Shown: positions 16,536 to 25,961 of the stretch, one piece after another
How the letters are laid out: each line of letters opens with the position of its first letter
Position numbering within the stretch: position 1 is the stretch's first letter
Assembly (NCBI RefSeq): GCF_003478035.1
Contig: NZ_QUEP01000003.1
Span: 284,471-348,470 of the forward strand
Length of the DNA stretch: 64,000 nucleotides
Direction: 5' to 3'
From: Clostridium sp. OF03-18AA
Lineage (GTDB): Bacteria; Bacillota; Clostridia; Lachnospirales; Lachnospiraceae
Translations under genes and position numbers: made by a program
Notes under the pieces: model-generated
Database searches by the model: none
The model's input: only the letters and a program-made list of their open reading frames with translations
What the model was told of the DNA's origin: nothing

Positions 16536-17099
16536 TCAGCCAAGGAATCCAAGATGCTCCAGCAAAATCTTGATCCCCATGAGGACCAGGATCAGTCCGC
16601 CGACAAACTCTGCCTTCGACTTGTACTTCATTCCGAATACATTACCGACCTTCACGCCGATCGCCGACAGGATAAATGTCGTACATCCGATGAAGGTCAC
16701 TGCCCAGACGATGTTTACATGTAAAAACGCAAATGTCACGCCGACCGCAAGCGCATCGATGCTGGTCGCCACCGCCAGGGCTAACATCGTCTTCACGTCA
16801 AAGCTGGCGTTCAGTTCTTCGTCCTCATCCTCTCTGGATTCCTTGATCATATTGATTCCGATGATCCCGAGAAGAACAAATGCGATCCAGTGGTCGATCT
16901 GTGTGATCATGGACTCAAACTGGCTTCCGAGAAGGTAGCCGATCGTCGGCATCAGAGCCTGGAATCCGCCAAAATATGCACCGCAGATCAGCGCGTGCTT
17001 CGGTTCCATCTTTTTTACCGACAAGCCCTTACAGACAGACACCGCGAACGCATCCATCGACAGTCCTACAGCAAGGATAAAAAGCTCTAAAAGTCCCAT
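16536..17099 (-). CDS. mntP: Manganese efflux pump MntP
   Basis: This 187-residue membrane protein exports Mn2+ and protects against manganese overload. It has six hydrophobic segments, with the two family motifs at [14 protein letters not shown] (residues 13-26) and [14 protein letters not shown] (about 111-124), whose Asp residues bind the metal. The charged central loop (ESREDEDEE) and the length are typical. It is a single gene. I see no yybP-ykoY manganese riboswitch upstream, where a dispersed hairpin repeat lies instead. Confidence 0.95.
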   Translation of the reverse strand: MGLLELFILAVGLSMDAFAVSVCKGLSVKKMEPKHALICGAYFGGFQALMPTIGYLLGSQFESMITQIDHWIAFVLLGIIGINMIKESREDEDEELNASFDVKTMLALAVATSIDALAVGVTFAFLHVNIVWAVTFIGCTTFILSAIGVKVGNVFGMKYKSKAEFVGGLILVLMGIKILLEHLGFLG

Positions 17100-17149
17100 A
17101 AGTCATGTTCCTCCTAAAAATTGCTTATTTTTTCTGATAAAAAGGAATC

Positions 17150-17320
17150 CGCTTTCCGGTTTCCCGCGCCGAGCACGCTTTCCTGTGCGATCCTTCCGCC
17201 TCGCACATTGCGCATCTCAGGCACGCAGTGCCTTTTTGTTTAACAGAACGTTCCATCGGGATTTCCTCTTAAACAAAAAAAGAGACTCTCTCTGTCATTT
17301 TCGACAGATAAGTCTCATCA
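17150..17320. repeat. Dispersed intergenic repeat B, degenerate copy, with terminator
   Basis: It shares with the copies at 20.7 and 23.6 kb the block GCGCATCT.AGGCACGCAG and the closing hairpin TTTGTTTAACAG... and ...TTAAACAAA (17237-17279). The hairpin arms are less perfect here. The adjoining stem GAGACT/AGTCTC (17282-17315) is followed on the - strand by TTTTTTT, so the region also works as a terminator for the tRNA-Leu side. Confidence 0.65.
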
Positions 17321-17459
17321 TTTCAAGTAAAGCCAGGAACATTTCCAGTATGTTGACCTTACTGCGCTTTCCGGCGCCGACTACTCCCTTATTCTGGTAA
17401 GTCCGTAACTGTATTGTATCGTCACAGTTACATGAGTATCTTTTTGTTCTACAGAAGAG

Positions 17460-17539
17460 TGCGGATGAAGGGATTTGAACCCCCACGGTTGCCCGCCAGC
17501 TCCTAAGGCTGGTGCGTCTGCCAGTTCCGCCACATCCGC
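17460..17539 (-). tRNA. tRNA-Leu (TAG)
   Basis: Acceptor arms GCGGATG and CATCCGC with discriminator A, anticodon stem CCAGC/GCTGG with loop CTTAGGA (anticodon TAG), a short variable arm, and T loop GGTTCAAATCC. CCA is not encoded. It lies 45 bases downstream of the rhodanese/TtcA-like gene on the same strand. Confidence 0.93.
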
Positions 17540-17584
17540 GCATTCTCCGATAGACTCTCATTATAGCGTGTTTGAAAAGAATTG

Positions 17585-18859
17585 TCAATTATGGATTTTC
17601 TTCGTCTCCTCATCGTAGTCATCCAGGAAATTGTAACTCCAGTCTCCCTTGTGATATCCGATGACCGTCTTCAGATTGATGTTGTGAACACTGTTGAAGA
17701 TGTTCATGTCGATCGTGTCACAGCGCTTTCTGAGCTCCGCGATCAGCTCCTTCATCTCGTCGCGCTTCGATCCCTTTTCGCCGCCGCATGTCGCGCAGCG
17801 CTCCGTGAAACGGCACGCACACTGGATAAAGTGGAGGTGATTGTAATCTCTCCACGCCTTGATATCCGCCTCGCGGACCATGTACATCGGACGGATCAGC
17901 TCCATACCCTCAAAGTTCTTGCTGTGGAGCTTCGGCATCATGGTCTCGACCTTTCCGCTATACAGCATTCCCATCAGCGTCGTCTCGATCACATCGTCAA
18001 AATGATGTCCAAGCGCGATCTTGTTGCAGCCGAGCTCTTTCGCGTGGGAATAAAGATATCCGCGGCGCATTCTCGCGCAGAGATAACACGGGCTCTTATC
18101 CACGTCGGCAACGATATTGAAGATATCGCTGTCAAACACCTGGATCGGGATTCCCAGAAGCTTCGCGTTATTTAAGATGATATTCCAGTTGTCCTCATTA
18201 TATCCCGGATTCATCACGAGAAATACAAGGTCAAACTTCACTTTTCCATGAAGTTTCAGCTCCTGTAAGAGCTTTGCCATGAGCATCGAGTCTTTTCCGC
18301 CGGAGATGCAGACCGCAATCTTATCTCCTTCCTTGATCAGCTCGTAGTCATGGACTCCCTTTGTAAACCGTCTCCAGATCGATTTGCGGTATTTTGTAAT
18401 GATGCTGCGCTCGATCGCTTTCGTCCGCTCTGTGACCTCTTCCTCATTCATGACCATCATGGACAGGGACAGGCGCAGGAAGGAGCGGTATCCGCCTTCC
18501 ACGCTTCCGGCGTCAAATCCGGCATCGTCCAGAAGTTCCGCCACATACAGGCTCTTGTTTCCCGTATGGCAGAGCACCCAGACCGGCTTGTCCTTCGGGA
18601 TCGCCGCGAGAAGTTTTCCAACATTTACGCCCTCTTCCCAGGCCTTTCCCTCTCCGATCGTTCCGGACTCCATGTCCGCCTCCTCCGGATTCTCCAGGTA
18701 TTCCACCAGCTTGTCCTCCGGGATATTTAACGCGGCATCCATGGACCCCTTTTTATATTCCTCCGCCGGGCGGATGTCGATGATCGTCCGGTCAAACGTT
18801 CTTCCATTGATCAGCTCTGCAGCTGTGATCGTCTTAATCATTCTCTTTCTATTCTCCAT
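17585..18859 (-). CDS. Rhodanese domain fused to TtcA-like PP-loop thiolase
   Basis: This 424-residue fusion has an N-terminal rhodanese domain (about residues 8-132, persulfide Cys97 in LCHTGNKS) and a C-terminal TtcA/TtuA-type PP-loop ATPase with SGGKDS at 186-191. The latter has CYLC at 258-261 and further Cys at 347, 349, 355 and 358, which could bind a cluster or zinc. Such enzymes activate and thiolate tRNA, and the fused rhodanese probably delivers sulfur in cis. The start at 18859 has no strong ribosome site; ATG at 18841 with TGGAGAA upstream is an alternative. The direct target is not known. Confidence 0.87.
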   Translation of the reverse strand: MENRKRMIKTITAAELINGRTFDRTIIDIRPAEEYKKGSMDAALNIPEDKLVEYLENPEEADMESGTIGEGKAWEEGVNVGKLLAAIPKDKPVWVLCHTGNKSLYVAELLDDAGFDAGSVEGGYRSFLRLSLSMMVMNEEEVTERTKAIERSIITKYRKSIWRRFTKGVHDYELIKEGDKIAVCISGGKDSMLMAKLLQELKLHGKVKFDLVFLVMNPGYNEDNWNIILNNAKLLGIPIQVFDSDIFNIVADVDKSPCYLCARMRRGYLYSHAKELGCNKIALGHHFDDVIETTLMGMLYSGKVETMMPKLHSKNFEGMELIRPMYMVREADIKAWRDYNHLHFIQCACRFTERCATCGGEKGSKRDEMKELIAELRKRCDTIDMNIFNSVHNINLKTVIGYHKGDWSYNFLDDYDEETKKIHN

Positions 18860-18901
18860 TTACGGCTGTCGCCCTGATCCGGGCGCCGTCTCCTGCTGTT
18901 T

Positions 18902-20674
18902 TTACTTTTCTAAGATGTCCTTCAACATATAAACCCTGTTGAACGGGAATGAAAAATAATATCCGTCCGCGAAGTCCCCCACCAGCTTCATGACTTCCTT
19001 CGCAAGCTGGATGCCCACGGCCTCGCCTTCCTTCCGGCTGGCTTTTTCAGGGTATCTCGCGACGATCTCATCCGTCACATTGACGCCCGCGATCTCATTT
19101 TTCATGAACATCGCGTTCTTTCTGCTGATGAGCGGCATGATCCCGCAGAGGATCCGCGCCCCGGTCTCATCCTTGATCCGGCGCAGTCTCGCCGCGTCCT
19201 CCTCCGTGAATACCGGCTGGGTCAGGAAAAACTCCGCTCCCTCTTCCATCTTCTTCTTTACACGTCCGATCTCCACGTCCAGGTTCTTTCTTCCCTGGTT
19301 GATCGCACCACCGTAGCAGAGCGGATTCTTCGCGAAAACATCCTCGTTCATCTCCTTCGCGATCTTCATAAGCCCCGTGGAATCCGAGTTGAACACCGCT
19401 TTGACCGTCTGTCTCGCCGTCGACGGGATCGGATCTCCCGTGATGATCAGGAAGTTGTAAATATCATTGATGGCAGCTCCCAGAAACAGGGACCGCATCG
19501 CGATCGCATTCCTGTCACGACAGCAGATATGCGGCATCACATTTAATCCCGTCGCCTGGCGCACCTTGTTCGCCATGAGGACGGAATCGACTCTCGTTCT
19601 TCCGGACGGGGAATCCGGGAATGTGAGGACATCCACGCCTGCATTCTTTAAAAGATGGGCGGATTCCAGGAGTTTCTCATCATCCGCGTCAAACGGCGGC
19701 GCCAGCTCGACCGCGATAAGCTTCTTCTCTTTTCTGTTTCCGTTCTCATCATAGAGGAATCCCTGTCTTACCACATGTTCACTCTGTCCGCTGCTCTCCG
19801 CCTCTTTTTCCGGAGCGCTTTTCTTCAGGATTCCGTCCCGGGCGGACATTTCACGGATAAATTCCGGATCTGTTCCACAGCAGCCGCCGAGAATGTCAGC
19901 ACCGAGCTCCTGAAGCTCCTTCATCTTCTCCGCAAAATATACCGGAGTGTTGCCAAACTGAAGTTTATTTCTCGTCAAAGTCGGATATCCCGCATTCGGG
20001 ATCGCCAGCAGGAATTTATCCCCCGAACGTCCCGCTTTTTCCAGAATTTGGCGCATATGAGCCGGTCCCACGCCGCAGTTTAAGCCCACCGCATCGATCT
20101 CCGGGACAGCCGCCGCGTCCGCCAAAAGGCGCTTCGCGCTGAGTCCTGCCGCGCTGTAGCCGAACTGGTTCACGGAAAAAGAGACTGCGATGAACATGTC
20201 ATACTCGGCACGGATCTTTTTGATCGCCGGAAGGATCCCGTCGAGGTCTGCAAACGTCTCAAAGTCCAGGACTTTGACTCCTGTCTCCGCAAACGTCTTT
20301 GCGATCTGATAATACTCGTCCGCCGCTGCCGCTGCGTCCTCCGTCCCATTCACCGGGATCGGACCGATATCGCCTGCAATCCAGACGTTCTTCCCGTCCG
20401 CCGCGCTCCTTGCGATCTCCACCGCCGCGCGGATGTTCTTCTCAACTTCCGGAAAGCGCTCCTGCAGCGTCTCTGTGTTCGCCGCAAAAGTATTCGTCCG
20501 GATAAAATTTGCTCCGGCATTCAGATATTCCTCGTGGATCTTCTTTACTTTCTCCGGGTCCGAGAGATTCGCAAGCTCCGGGATCTCCTGCGTCTGGTAT
20601 TTTGCTGCAAAGTAAGTGCCGAACGCGCCGTCGGTGATGAGGTTGGTTTCTTTCAGATATTCACGTAAATTCAT
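18902..20674 (-). CDS. Bifunctional homocysteine S-methyltransferase / 5,10-methylenetetrahydrofolate reductase
   Basis: This 590-residue fusion makes methionine. The N-terminal half (1-285) is a homocysteine methyltransferase with zinc ligands Cys200 (GLNC), Cys265 and Cys266 (GGCCGT). The C-terminal half (about 318-590) is a MetF-type flavin reductase with ELAPPF, FLIITGDP and PLISRKNAMFMKNE. It resembles B. subtilis YitJ. It ends 42 bases before the rhodanese/TtcA-like gene on the same strand, so the two sulfur-related genes may be co-expressed. No S-box or T-box is visible upstream; dispersed repeat B lies there. Confidence 0.93.
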   Translation of the reverse strand: MNLREYLKETNLITDGAFGTYFAAKYQTQEIPELANLSDPEKVKKIHEEYLNAGANFIRTNTFAANTETLQERFPEVEKNIRAAVEIARSAADGKNVWIAGDIGPIPVNGTEDAAAAADEYYQIAKTFAETGVKVLDFETFADLDGILPAIKKIRAEYDMFIAVSFSVNQFGYSAAGLSAKRLLADAAAVPEIDAVGLNCGVGPAHMRQILEKAGRSGDKFLLAIPNAGYPTLTRNKLQFGNTPVYFAEKMKELQELGADILGGCCGTDPEFIREMSARDGILKKSAPEKEAESSGQSEHVVRQGFLYDENGNRKEKKLIAVELAPPFDADDEKLLESAHLLKNAGVDVLTFPDSPSGRTRVDSVLMANKVRQATGLNVMPHICCRDRNAIAMRSLFLGAAINDIYNFLIITGDPIPSTARQTVKAVFNSDSTGLMKIAKEMNEDVFAKNPLCYGGAINQGRKNLDVEIGRVKKKMEEGAEFFLTQPVFTEEDAARLRRIKDETGARILCGIMPLISRKNAMFMKNEIAGVNVTDEIVARYPEKASRKEGEAVGIQLAKEVMKLVGDFADGYYFSFPFNRVYMLKDILEK

Positions 20675-20700
20675 GCTCGTCCTCCTGGGGGTAAAAAAAG

Positions 20701-20862
20701 AATGGGCCTTGGCACATTCTCGCGCCGAGCGCGGTCGCTTACGACGATCTTCATCTTCGCGCGAGTGCGCATCTTAGGCACGCAGGCCTTTTTGTTTAAC
20801 AGGAAATTCCGACGGAGTTTCCTGTTAAACAAAAAATCGGACCTCTAAATCCAGAGGTCCGA
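20701..20862. repeat. Dispersed intergenic repeat B, copy with perfect terminal hairpin, plus second hairpin
   Basis: The unit 20701-20836 shares long blocks with 23590-23727 (GCGCGGTCGCTT.CGAC and CATCTTCGCGCGAGTGCGCATCTTAGGCACG in two parts). It closes with the perfect 16-bp stem TTTGTTTAACAGGAAA (20791-20806) and TTTCCTGTTAAACAAA (20818-20833). A second stem CGGACCTCT/AGAGGTCCG follows at 20838-20861, beside tRNA-Gly. Both could stop transcription. Confidence 0.8.
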
Positions 20863-20872
20863 CGCTTCAAAA

Positions 20873-20943
20873 AGCGGGTGATGGGAATCGAACCCACGTA
20901 TTCAGCTTGGAAGGCTGGTGTTCTACCATTGAACTACACCCGC
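20873..20943 (-). tRNA. tRNA-Gly (TCC)
   Basis: Acceptor arms GCGGGTG and CACCCGC, anticodon loop CTTCCAA with anticodon TCC, and T loop GGTTCGATTCC. CCA is not encoded. It reads toward the bifunctional methionine gene. Confidence 0.95.
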
Positions 20944-20961
20944 GTATAAACAATGAGAGGC

Positions 20962-21072
20962 AGCTGCTGATATGAAAAAATTTTCGTTGGGAGCTCGCTC
21001 ACATAAGAAAATTTTCTCATATCAGCAGCTATCGCCGTTGCAAACGGCGATTATGGAGCGCAGCTCCATAAT
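20962..21072. repeat. Three consecutive hairpins between two tRNA genes
   Basis: The first has 24-base arms (20962-20985 and 21007-21030) with one mismatch. The second is CGCCGTT-GCA-AACGGCG (21033-21049). The third is ATTATGGAG-CGCAG-CTCCATAAT (21050-21072). They lie head to tail in the 200-base gap between tRNA-Gly and tRNA-Tyr. The first is far longer than a usual terminator. Confidence 0.75.
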
Positions 21073-21143
21073 ACCTCGGAGCCACCCTAATCATCGTCCC
21101 ATTCCCTTGACATTCTCATCTCTTCAGGTCTTTGCTACCAAAA

Positions 21144-21225
21144 TGGGCGGAGGTGGATTCGAACCACCGAAGCAAGTTGCAGCAGATTTACAGTCTGTCC
21201 CCTTTGGCCACTCGGGAATCCGCCC
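21144..21225 (-). tRNA. tRNA-Tyr (GTA)
   Basis: Acceptor arms GGGCGGA and TCCGCCC, anticodon GTA in loop CTGTAAA, long variable arm of a class II tRNA, T loop GGTTCGAATCC, discriminator A and no encoded CCA. Confidence 0.94.
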
Positions 21226-21347
21226 ATATCATTCTGACAAGTCAAAATGATACCATACATCGATTCAAAAATCAAGCATTTTTTATGACCAAATGCCCTT
21301 GAAAACACTGCGTATTACAGTCCCGGCACACGCACCATGATCGCCAT

Positions 21348-23408
21348 CTACTCGCCTTTACTCCCAATAAAGATCATCGCCCCATTCGCCGCGATCTCCA
21401 CTTTCATCACACCGTCCGTCACCGGATACCGCACAGTGCCCGCGTTGTACCGCTCCGCATCCGTCGTCATCACGCGGTCCATAAAATCGCCGTTCACTTC
21501 CGCTTCCCACACCGGAATCCGGATTCTCTGGGAATAATCCTCACTGTTCACAACGACAACTCCCTGGCCGTCCGCATCAAAACGTCCATACGCGATCACA
21601 CCATTCTCAGCCAGCAGCGGCTTTAACGCCCCGCGTCGGAACGCCGGAGTCCTGTTCCGGATCCCCGTGAGATACCGGTGAAATTCCGTGAGTTCCAGGT
21701 CTTCCTTTCCCCAGGGGAATGTTCTCCGGTTATCCGGGTCCGTCCAGCCAAAGACGCCAGCCTCATCACCGTAATAGATCGTCGGTGCCCCCGGCCATGT
21801 CATCTGGATCACCGCGCCGGAGCGGAAGGTTCCGTAATTCACGCCGATCTCCGCTTTCTCCGCATCCTCCGGCTTATAAAGCCGTCCCACGACGCGGTTC
21901 GTCCTCGTGAGGAATCGCGAATGGTCATGGTTTGAAAGTTCATTCATCGCCGCATAGAGAGATCCCGTCTGCATCCGGCTCATGTTGGAGAGCATAGAGC
22001 ACATGAACGCCTGACTGTTGTGCAGAAGGTGGTCATCCTTCCGCTCGCTGTGCTTTTCCAGACCGGTCAGGAACCAGGATACCGGTTCCATGAACGCGTC
22101 ATAATTCATCACCGTATCCCACTGGTCCCCGGAAAGCCATGTTGTGGCATCCCCGTAATGTTCCGCCAGGATCAGCGCGTCCGGATTCGCCTCCTTTACG
22201 ACCTTCCGGAAATCTCTCCAGAACCGGTGGTTCATCTCCGGCGAATGACCGAGATCCGCCGCCACATCGAGACGCCAGCCATCGATCGAGTACGGCGGGG
22301 AAAGCCACCGTTTCGCGATATCGAGCACATACTGATACAGCTTTTCCGATCCCTCATAATTTAATTTCGGCAGCGTGTTATGTCCCCACCAGCCTTCGTA
22401 GGAGTCATTGTCCGGCCAGCCGTTCGCATCCTTAAACAGAAAGAAATCCCGGTACGGACTGTCCGCTGAGAGGTATGCACCCGGCTCATACCCGCCGTCC
22501 TTCTCATAGATCTTCTCACGGTCCATCCACTTGTTGAAAGACCCGCAGTGATTAAAAACTCCGTCCAAGATGATCCGCATGCCCCGCTTGTGGACTTCCT
22601 GCACAAAACGGGCAAAAAACGCATCACTCGCCGCCAGGTTCTCCCGGTCGGAGGTCCGCACGGAATACCGCTTCGCATTGCGGTTATCCGACGCATCCGC
22701 CGCCACAAGTTCCCCTTCATCCTTCACGATCACCCCGTAATGAGGATCGATATGTTCATAATCCTGACAGTCATACTTGTGATTCGACGGGGACACAAAC
22801 ACCGGGCTCAGGTAGAGCACTTCCACCTTCAGGCTCTGCAAATAGTCGAGTTTGTCCCAGATTCCCTGGATGTCGCCGCCGTAAAACCGGTCCACATCAA
22901 GGACGGAAAGCTGCTCATTCCATTTTTCCACCTTCGTCACCGGAAATCCGATGTAGACATATTCGTCTCCCAGGACATCGTTCGTCGGATCCCCGTTATT
23001 AAACCGGTCCACGAAGATCTGGTACATCAGGGCGCCTTTCGCCCACTCCGGTACATGGAATCCAGGTGTGATCACAAACGGAGCGTCCATCCCTCCCGGC
23101 TCCGACACACCGAGGCGGTTATAGTGACAGACTTCGTCTCCTTTTACAACCTCAAAATCATATATCAACGGGGTCTCCCCCAGTTGGATCGTTCTCTCAT
23201 AAAAATCAAATCTTCCGGCCGTCTCCGCCTTCTCAAGCTCCAGCCGCCTGCACTCATTCCGGTTTCCGCCATCACGGATCACCGCGTATACATGGTCCAC
23301 GTCCCCGGCCCCGGTCCGGAATCTTATCTTAACATTCTCCCCGCACTCCGGCTCTTCCGGGATGCGGTACTCTCTCGTTCCATCGCTGAAAAGTGCCGCC
23401 TTCAACAT
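21348..23408 (-). CDS. GH13 family alpha-glycosidase (neopullulanase/maltodextrin glucosidase-like)
   Basis: This 686-residue cytoplasmic enzyme is predicted to hydrolyse alpha-1,4 (and possibly alpha-1,6) bonds in maltodextrins. An N-terminal starch-binding/immunoglobulin-like domain (about 1-115) precedes the (beta/alpha)8 barrel. The catalytic residues are Asp381 in GWRLDVAADLG, Glu416 in LILAEHYGDA and Asp495 in ELSNHDHSR. ATG 23408 is chosen because AAGGAGG lies 9 bases upstream; the longer frame has no ribosome site. No signal peptide is present. It stands alone, and imported oligosaccharides or glycogen are the likely substrates. Confidence 0.92.
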   Translation of the reverse strand: MLKAALFSDGTREYRIPEEPECGENVKIRFRTGAGDVDHVYAVIRDGGNRNECRRLELEKAETAGRFDFYERTIQLGETPLIYDFEVVKGDEVCHYNRLGVSEPGGMDAPFVITPGFHVPEWAKGALMYQIFVDRFNNGDPTNDVLGDEYVYIGFPVTKVEKWNEQLSVLDVDRFYGGDIQGIWDKLDYLQSLKVEVLYLSPVFVSPSNHKYDCQDYEHIDPHYGVIVKDEGELVAADASDNRNAKRYSVRTSDRENLAASDAFFARFVQEVHKRGMRIILDGVFNHCGSFNKWMDREKIYEKDGGYEPGAYLSADSPYRDFFLFKDANGWPDNDSYEGWWGHNTLPKLNYEGSEKLYQYVLDIAKRWLSPPYSIDGWRLDVAADLGHSPEMNHRFWRDFRKVVKEANPDALILAEHYGDATTWLSGDQWDTVMNYDAFMEPVSWFLTGLEKHSERKDDHLLHNSQAFMCSMLSNMSRMQTGSLYAAMNELSNHDHSRFLTRTNRVVGRLYKPEDAEKAEIGVNYGTFRSGAVIQMTWPGAPTIYYGDEAGVFGWTDPDNRRTFPWGKEDLELTEFHRYLTGIRNRTPAFRRGALKPLLAENGVIAYGRFDADGQGVVVVNSEDYSQRIRIPVWEAEVNGDFMDRVMTTDAERYNAGTVRYPVTDGVMKVEIAANGAMIFIGSKGE

Positions 23409-24003
23409 TTTGAATGGCCTCCTTGTTGGTCTGATGCAGCCTCTCTTGCGATATCCGGGCTGCATTTTCTGTATCTGTTCTCACTCATTTCTCACAAATG
23501 ATATTATACAGGATTATATCCCCATTTGCACGTTTTTTCTGAAAGTTCACTCCGGCGATCCTCAAAAACTGTTTTTGCAGATTAAAAAGAATGTGCCTCG
23601 GCACATTCGGGCGCCTCGCGCGGTCGCTTGCGACAACCTTCATCTTCGCGCGAGTGCGCATCTTAGGCACGCAGTGCCTTTTAGGTTAACCGGAAGTTCC
23701 ATCGGAATTTCCGGTTAACCTAAAAATCTGAAGCTCCCGCACGGCACAGCAGGATCCTCAGATTTTTTCTTTAAAAATGGGCAGAAAGAAAGCCAGCGGG
23801 GGGAACCACTGGCTTTCTTCCGGAAAAGGTATTATGTCTCTTATGGGGTATAGCAAAAACTATATAATGTATTGGGGGGTTACGAGTAGTAATATAGCAT
23901 AGGAGTCCGGATAAGTGTGCACAAACATTTAAAAACATGAAAAATTTTTTTGTTCATATTGCCACCGCTCCGGTTTTCTTTGTGCATTTTTGTCATTGTA
24001 AGT
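23409..24003. other. Long non-coding gap between GH13 and ftsH
   Basis: Contains dispersed repeat B (23590-23727) and a hairpin GAAAGCCAG/CTGGCTTTC (23788-23818). On the - strand TTGTGC then TATGCT with a 17-base spacer near 23890-23920 could be a weak promoter for the glycosidase. No gene is supported in these roughly 600 bases. Confidence 0.5.
23590..23727. repeat. Dispersed intergenic repeat B, second well-conserved copy
   Basis: It starts with the small stem AATGTGCC/GGCACATT and ends with TTTTAGGTTAACCGGAA / TTCCGGTTAACCTAAAA. The end hairpin has a different sequence from the copy at 20.7 kb but keeps full pairing, so the structure rather than the sequence is kept. Confidence 0.8.
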
Positions 24004-24050
24004 AAAAAATCGACGTTTGCCTGCATTTCTTTTGCACAAACGTCGATTTA
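24004..24050 (-). terminator. Terminator of the ftsH operon
   Basis: AAATCGACGTTTG (24007-24019) and CAAACGTCGATTT (24037-24049) form a perfect 13-bp stem with a T tract on the - strand. It lies about 60 bases past the ftsH stop. Confidence 0.88.
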
Positions 24051-24108
24051 CTTAAGCTTCTAAAGTTTTCTGTTGTGAGATCTTCTGCCGGGGTGCAAAT
24101 CCGAAACC

Positions 24109-25947
24109 TTACTCTAACTCCGGCTTCTCCGTTCCCTCAACGAACAGGCTGTCAAACTCTTCCTGTCCGATCTTTTCCTTCTCGATCAGAAGAGCGGCAC
24201 ACTTATGAAGGATGTCCTCATGTGCCAGAATGATCTCCTTCGCCTTCGCGTAGCACTCATCGATGATCCTCTTGACCTCGCTGTCGATATCGGAAGCAAC
24301 ACGCTCACCGTAAGATCTCGTATGCGCCAGATCTCTTCCGATGAAGACTTCGTCATCGTCGCTGCCGTAGTTGATCATTCCGAGCTTCTCAGACATTCCG
24401 TACTGGGTTACCATCGCGCGGGCGATCGCAGATGCCTGCTTGATATCCTGGGATGCCCCCGTCGTCACGTCTCCGAAGATGATCTCCTCCGCGATCCGGC
24501 CGCCGAGAGAAACCATAATGGTCTCCAGCATCTTATTCTTTGTGTTGAACATCTCGTCCTTCTCAGGAAGCGGCATCGTATATCCTGCCGCGCCCATTCC
24601 GGTCGGGATGATGGAGATCGTGTGGACCGGTCCGACATCCGGGAGTTCATGGAACAGGATTGCATGACCTGTCTCATGGTAAGCTGTGATCTTCTTTTCT
24701 TTCTCGGAGATCACCTTGCTCTTCTTCTCCGCGCCGATCCCGACTTTGACGAACGCCTGCTCGATATCAGCCTGGAGAATATAGCGGCGCGCCTGCTTTG
24801 CCGCAAGGATCGCAGCCTCGTTTAAGAGGTTTTCCAGATCTGCTCCGGTAAATCCGGCCGTCGTCTGTGCTACTTTCTCTAAGTTCACATCGTCGCCCAG
24901 CGGTTTTTCCTTCGAGTGGACCTTTAAGATCTCCTCGCGTCCGCGGATATCCGGTTTTCCGACTCCGACTTTCCGGTCGAAACGGCCCGGACGCAGGATC
25001 GCCGGATCCAGGATGTCTACGCGGTTTGTCGCCGCCATCACGATAATTCCTTCATTGACTCCGAAACCATCCATCTCAACGAGGAGCTGGTTTAACGTCT
25101 GCTCACGCTCGTCATGTCCGCCGCCCATACCGGTACCGCGGCGTCTCGCAACGGCATCGATCTCATCGATAAAGACGATGCACGGAGCGTTTTTCTTCGC
25201 GTCCTCAAAAAGATCGCGGACACGGGAAGCGCCGACGCCGACGAACATCTCGACGAAATCTGATCCGGAGATCGAAAAGAACGGAACTCCCGCCTCACCG
25301 GCAACCGCCTTCGCGAGAAGTGTCTTACCGGTTCCCGGAGGTCCTACCAAGATCACGCCCTTCGGGATCCTGGCACCGACATCCGTATATTTCTTCGGAT
25401 TTTTCAGGAAATCAACGATCTCTTCCAGTTCTTCCTTCTCCTCCTCGAGTCCTGCGACCTTGGAAAAATTCACGGAATTCGTCCGGCTCATCTTCGCACG
25501 GCTCTTTCCAAAATTCATCATCTTGGAGTTTCCGCCGCCCCCGCCGACTCTCGCGTTCATGAACATAAACATGAACATGATCACAACGGCGCTCAAAGCG
25601 ACCGGGATAATGACAGACATCAGGTAGTTCTCCTGTGGGACATTCTCAACGACGTAGTCGATGGAATTGTCCTGGAGAAGTTTTTCCGCGTCCTTGACAT
25701 CGGATACTGCAACCGTTGCCCGGTCCCCGCTCTTTAAGAGGATATCCAGGGTACCTGTCGGCGGCTGCTGGTTCTGATTGATCTCCACGGATTCGATCGT
25801 CTTATTCTCGACGGCCACCATAAATTCCTGGTGGGTCATCTCCTGGCTGAATAAGCTCCCCTGGCTCGTCAGGCTGGACGCGAACATGATGAGCGCGATC
25901 ACAAGCAGGACAAGGCCAAGTCCGCGGAACTGCTGGTTCTGTTTCAA
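24109..25947 (-). CDS. ftsH: ATP-dependent zinc metalloprotease FtsH
   Basis: This 612-residue membrane-anchored AAA protease degrades unneeded membrane and regulatory proteins. It has two membrane segments (about 8-25 and 110-130) around an extracellular domain, Walker A GPPGTGKT at 202-209, Walker B VFIDEIDA near 258, the second region of homology near 305-325, and the zinc site HETGH at 424-428. The start is TTG at 25947, nine bases after AAGGAGG. It follows hpt by 14 bases, the usual order in Firmicutes. It is the last gene before the terminator. Confidence 0.97.
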   Translation of the reverse strand: MKQNQQFRGLGLVLLVIALIMFASSLTSQGSLFSQEMTHQEFMVAVENKTIESVEINQNQQPPTGTLDILLKSGDRATVAVSDVKDAEKLLQDNSIDYVVENVPQENYLMSVIIPVALSAVVIMFMFMFMNARVGGGGGNSKMMNFGKSRAKMSRTNSVNFSKVAGLEEEKEELEEIVDFLKNPKKYTDVGARIPKGVILVGPPGTGKTLLAKAVAGEAGVPFFSISGSDFVEMFVGVGASRVRDLFEDAKKNAPCIVFIDEIDAVARRRGTGMGGGHDEREQTLNQLLVEMDGFGVNEGIIVMAATNRVDILDPAILRPGRFDRKVGVGKPDIRGREEILKVHSKEKPLGDDVNLEKVAQTTAGFTGADLENLLNEAAILAAKQARRYILQADIEQAFVKVGIGAEKKSKVISEKEKKITAYHETGHAILFHELPDVGPVHTISIIPTGMGAAGYTMPLPEKDEMFNTKNKMLETIMVSLGGRIAEEIIFGDVTTGASQDIKQASAIARAMVTQYGMSEKLGMINYGSDDDEVFIGRDLAHTRSYGERVASDIDSEVKRIIDECYAKAKEIILAHEDILHKCAALLIEKEKIGQEEFDSLFVEGTEKPELE

Positions 25948-25961
25948 CTTGGGGTGCCTCC

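Noticed and set aside
16284..16724. A 146-residue + strand open frame
   Set aside because: It runs into mntP on the opposite strand and has no ribosome site or recognisable sequence.
20675..20872. S-box or T-box in front of the methionine gene
   Set aside because: The leader consists of dispersed repeat B and a simple hairpin; no riboswitch core is present.
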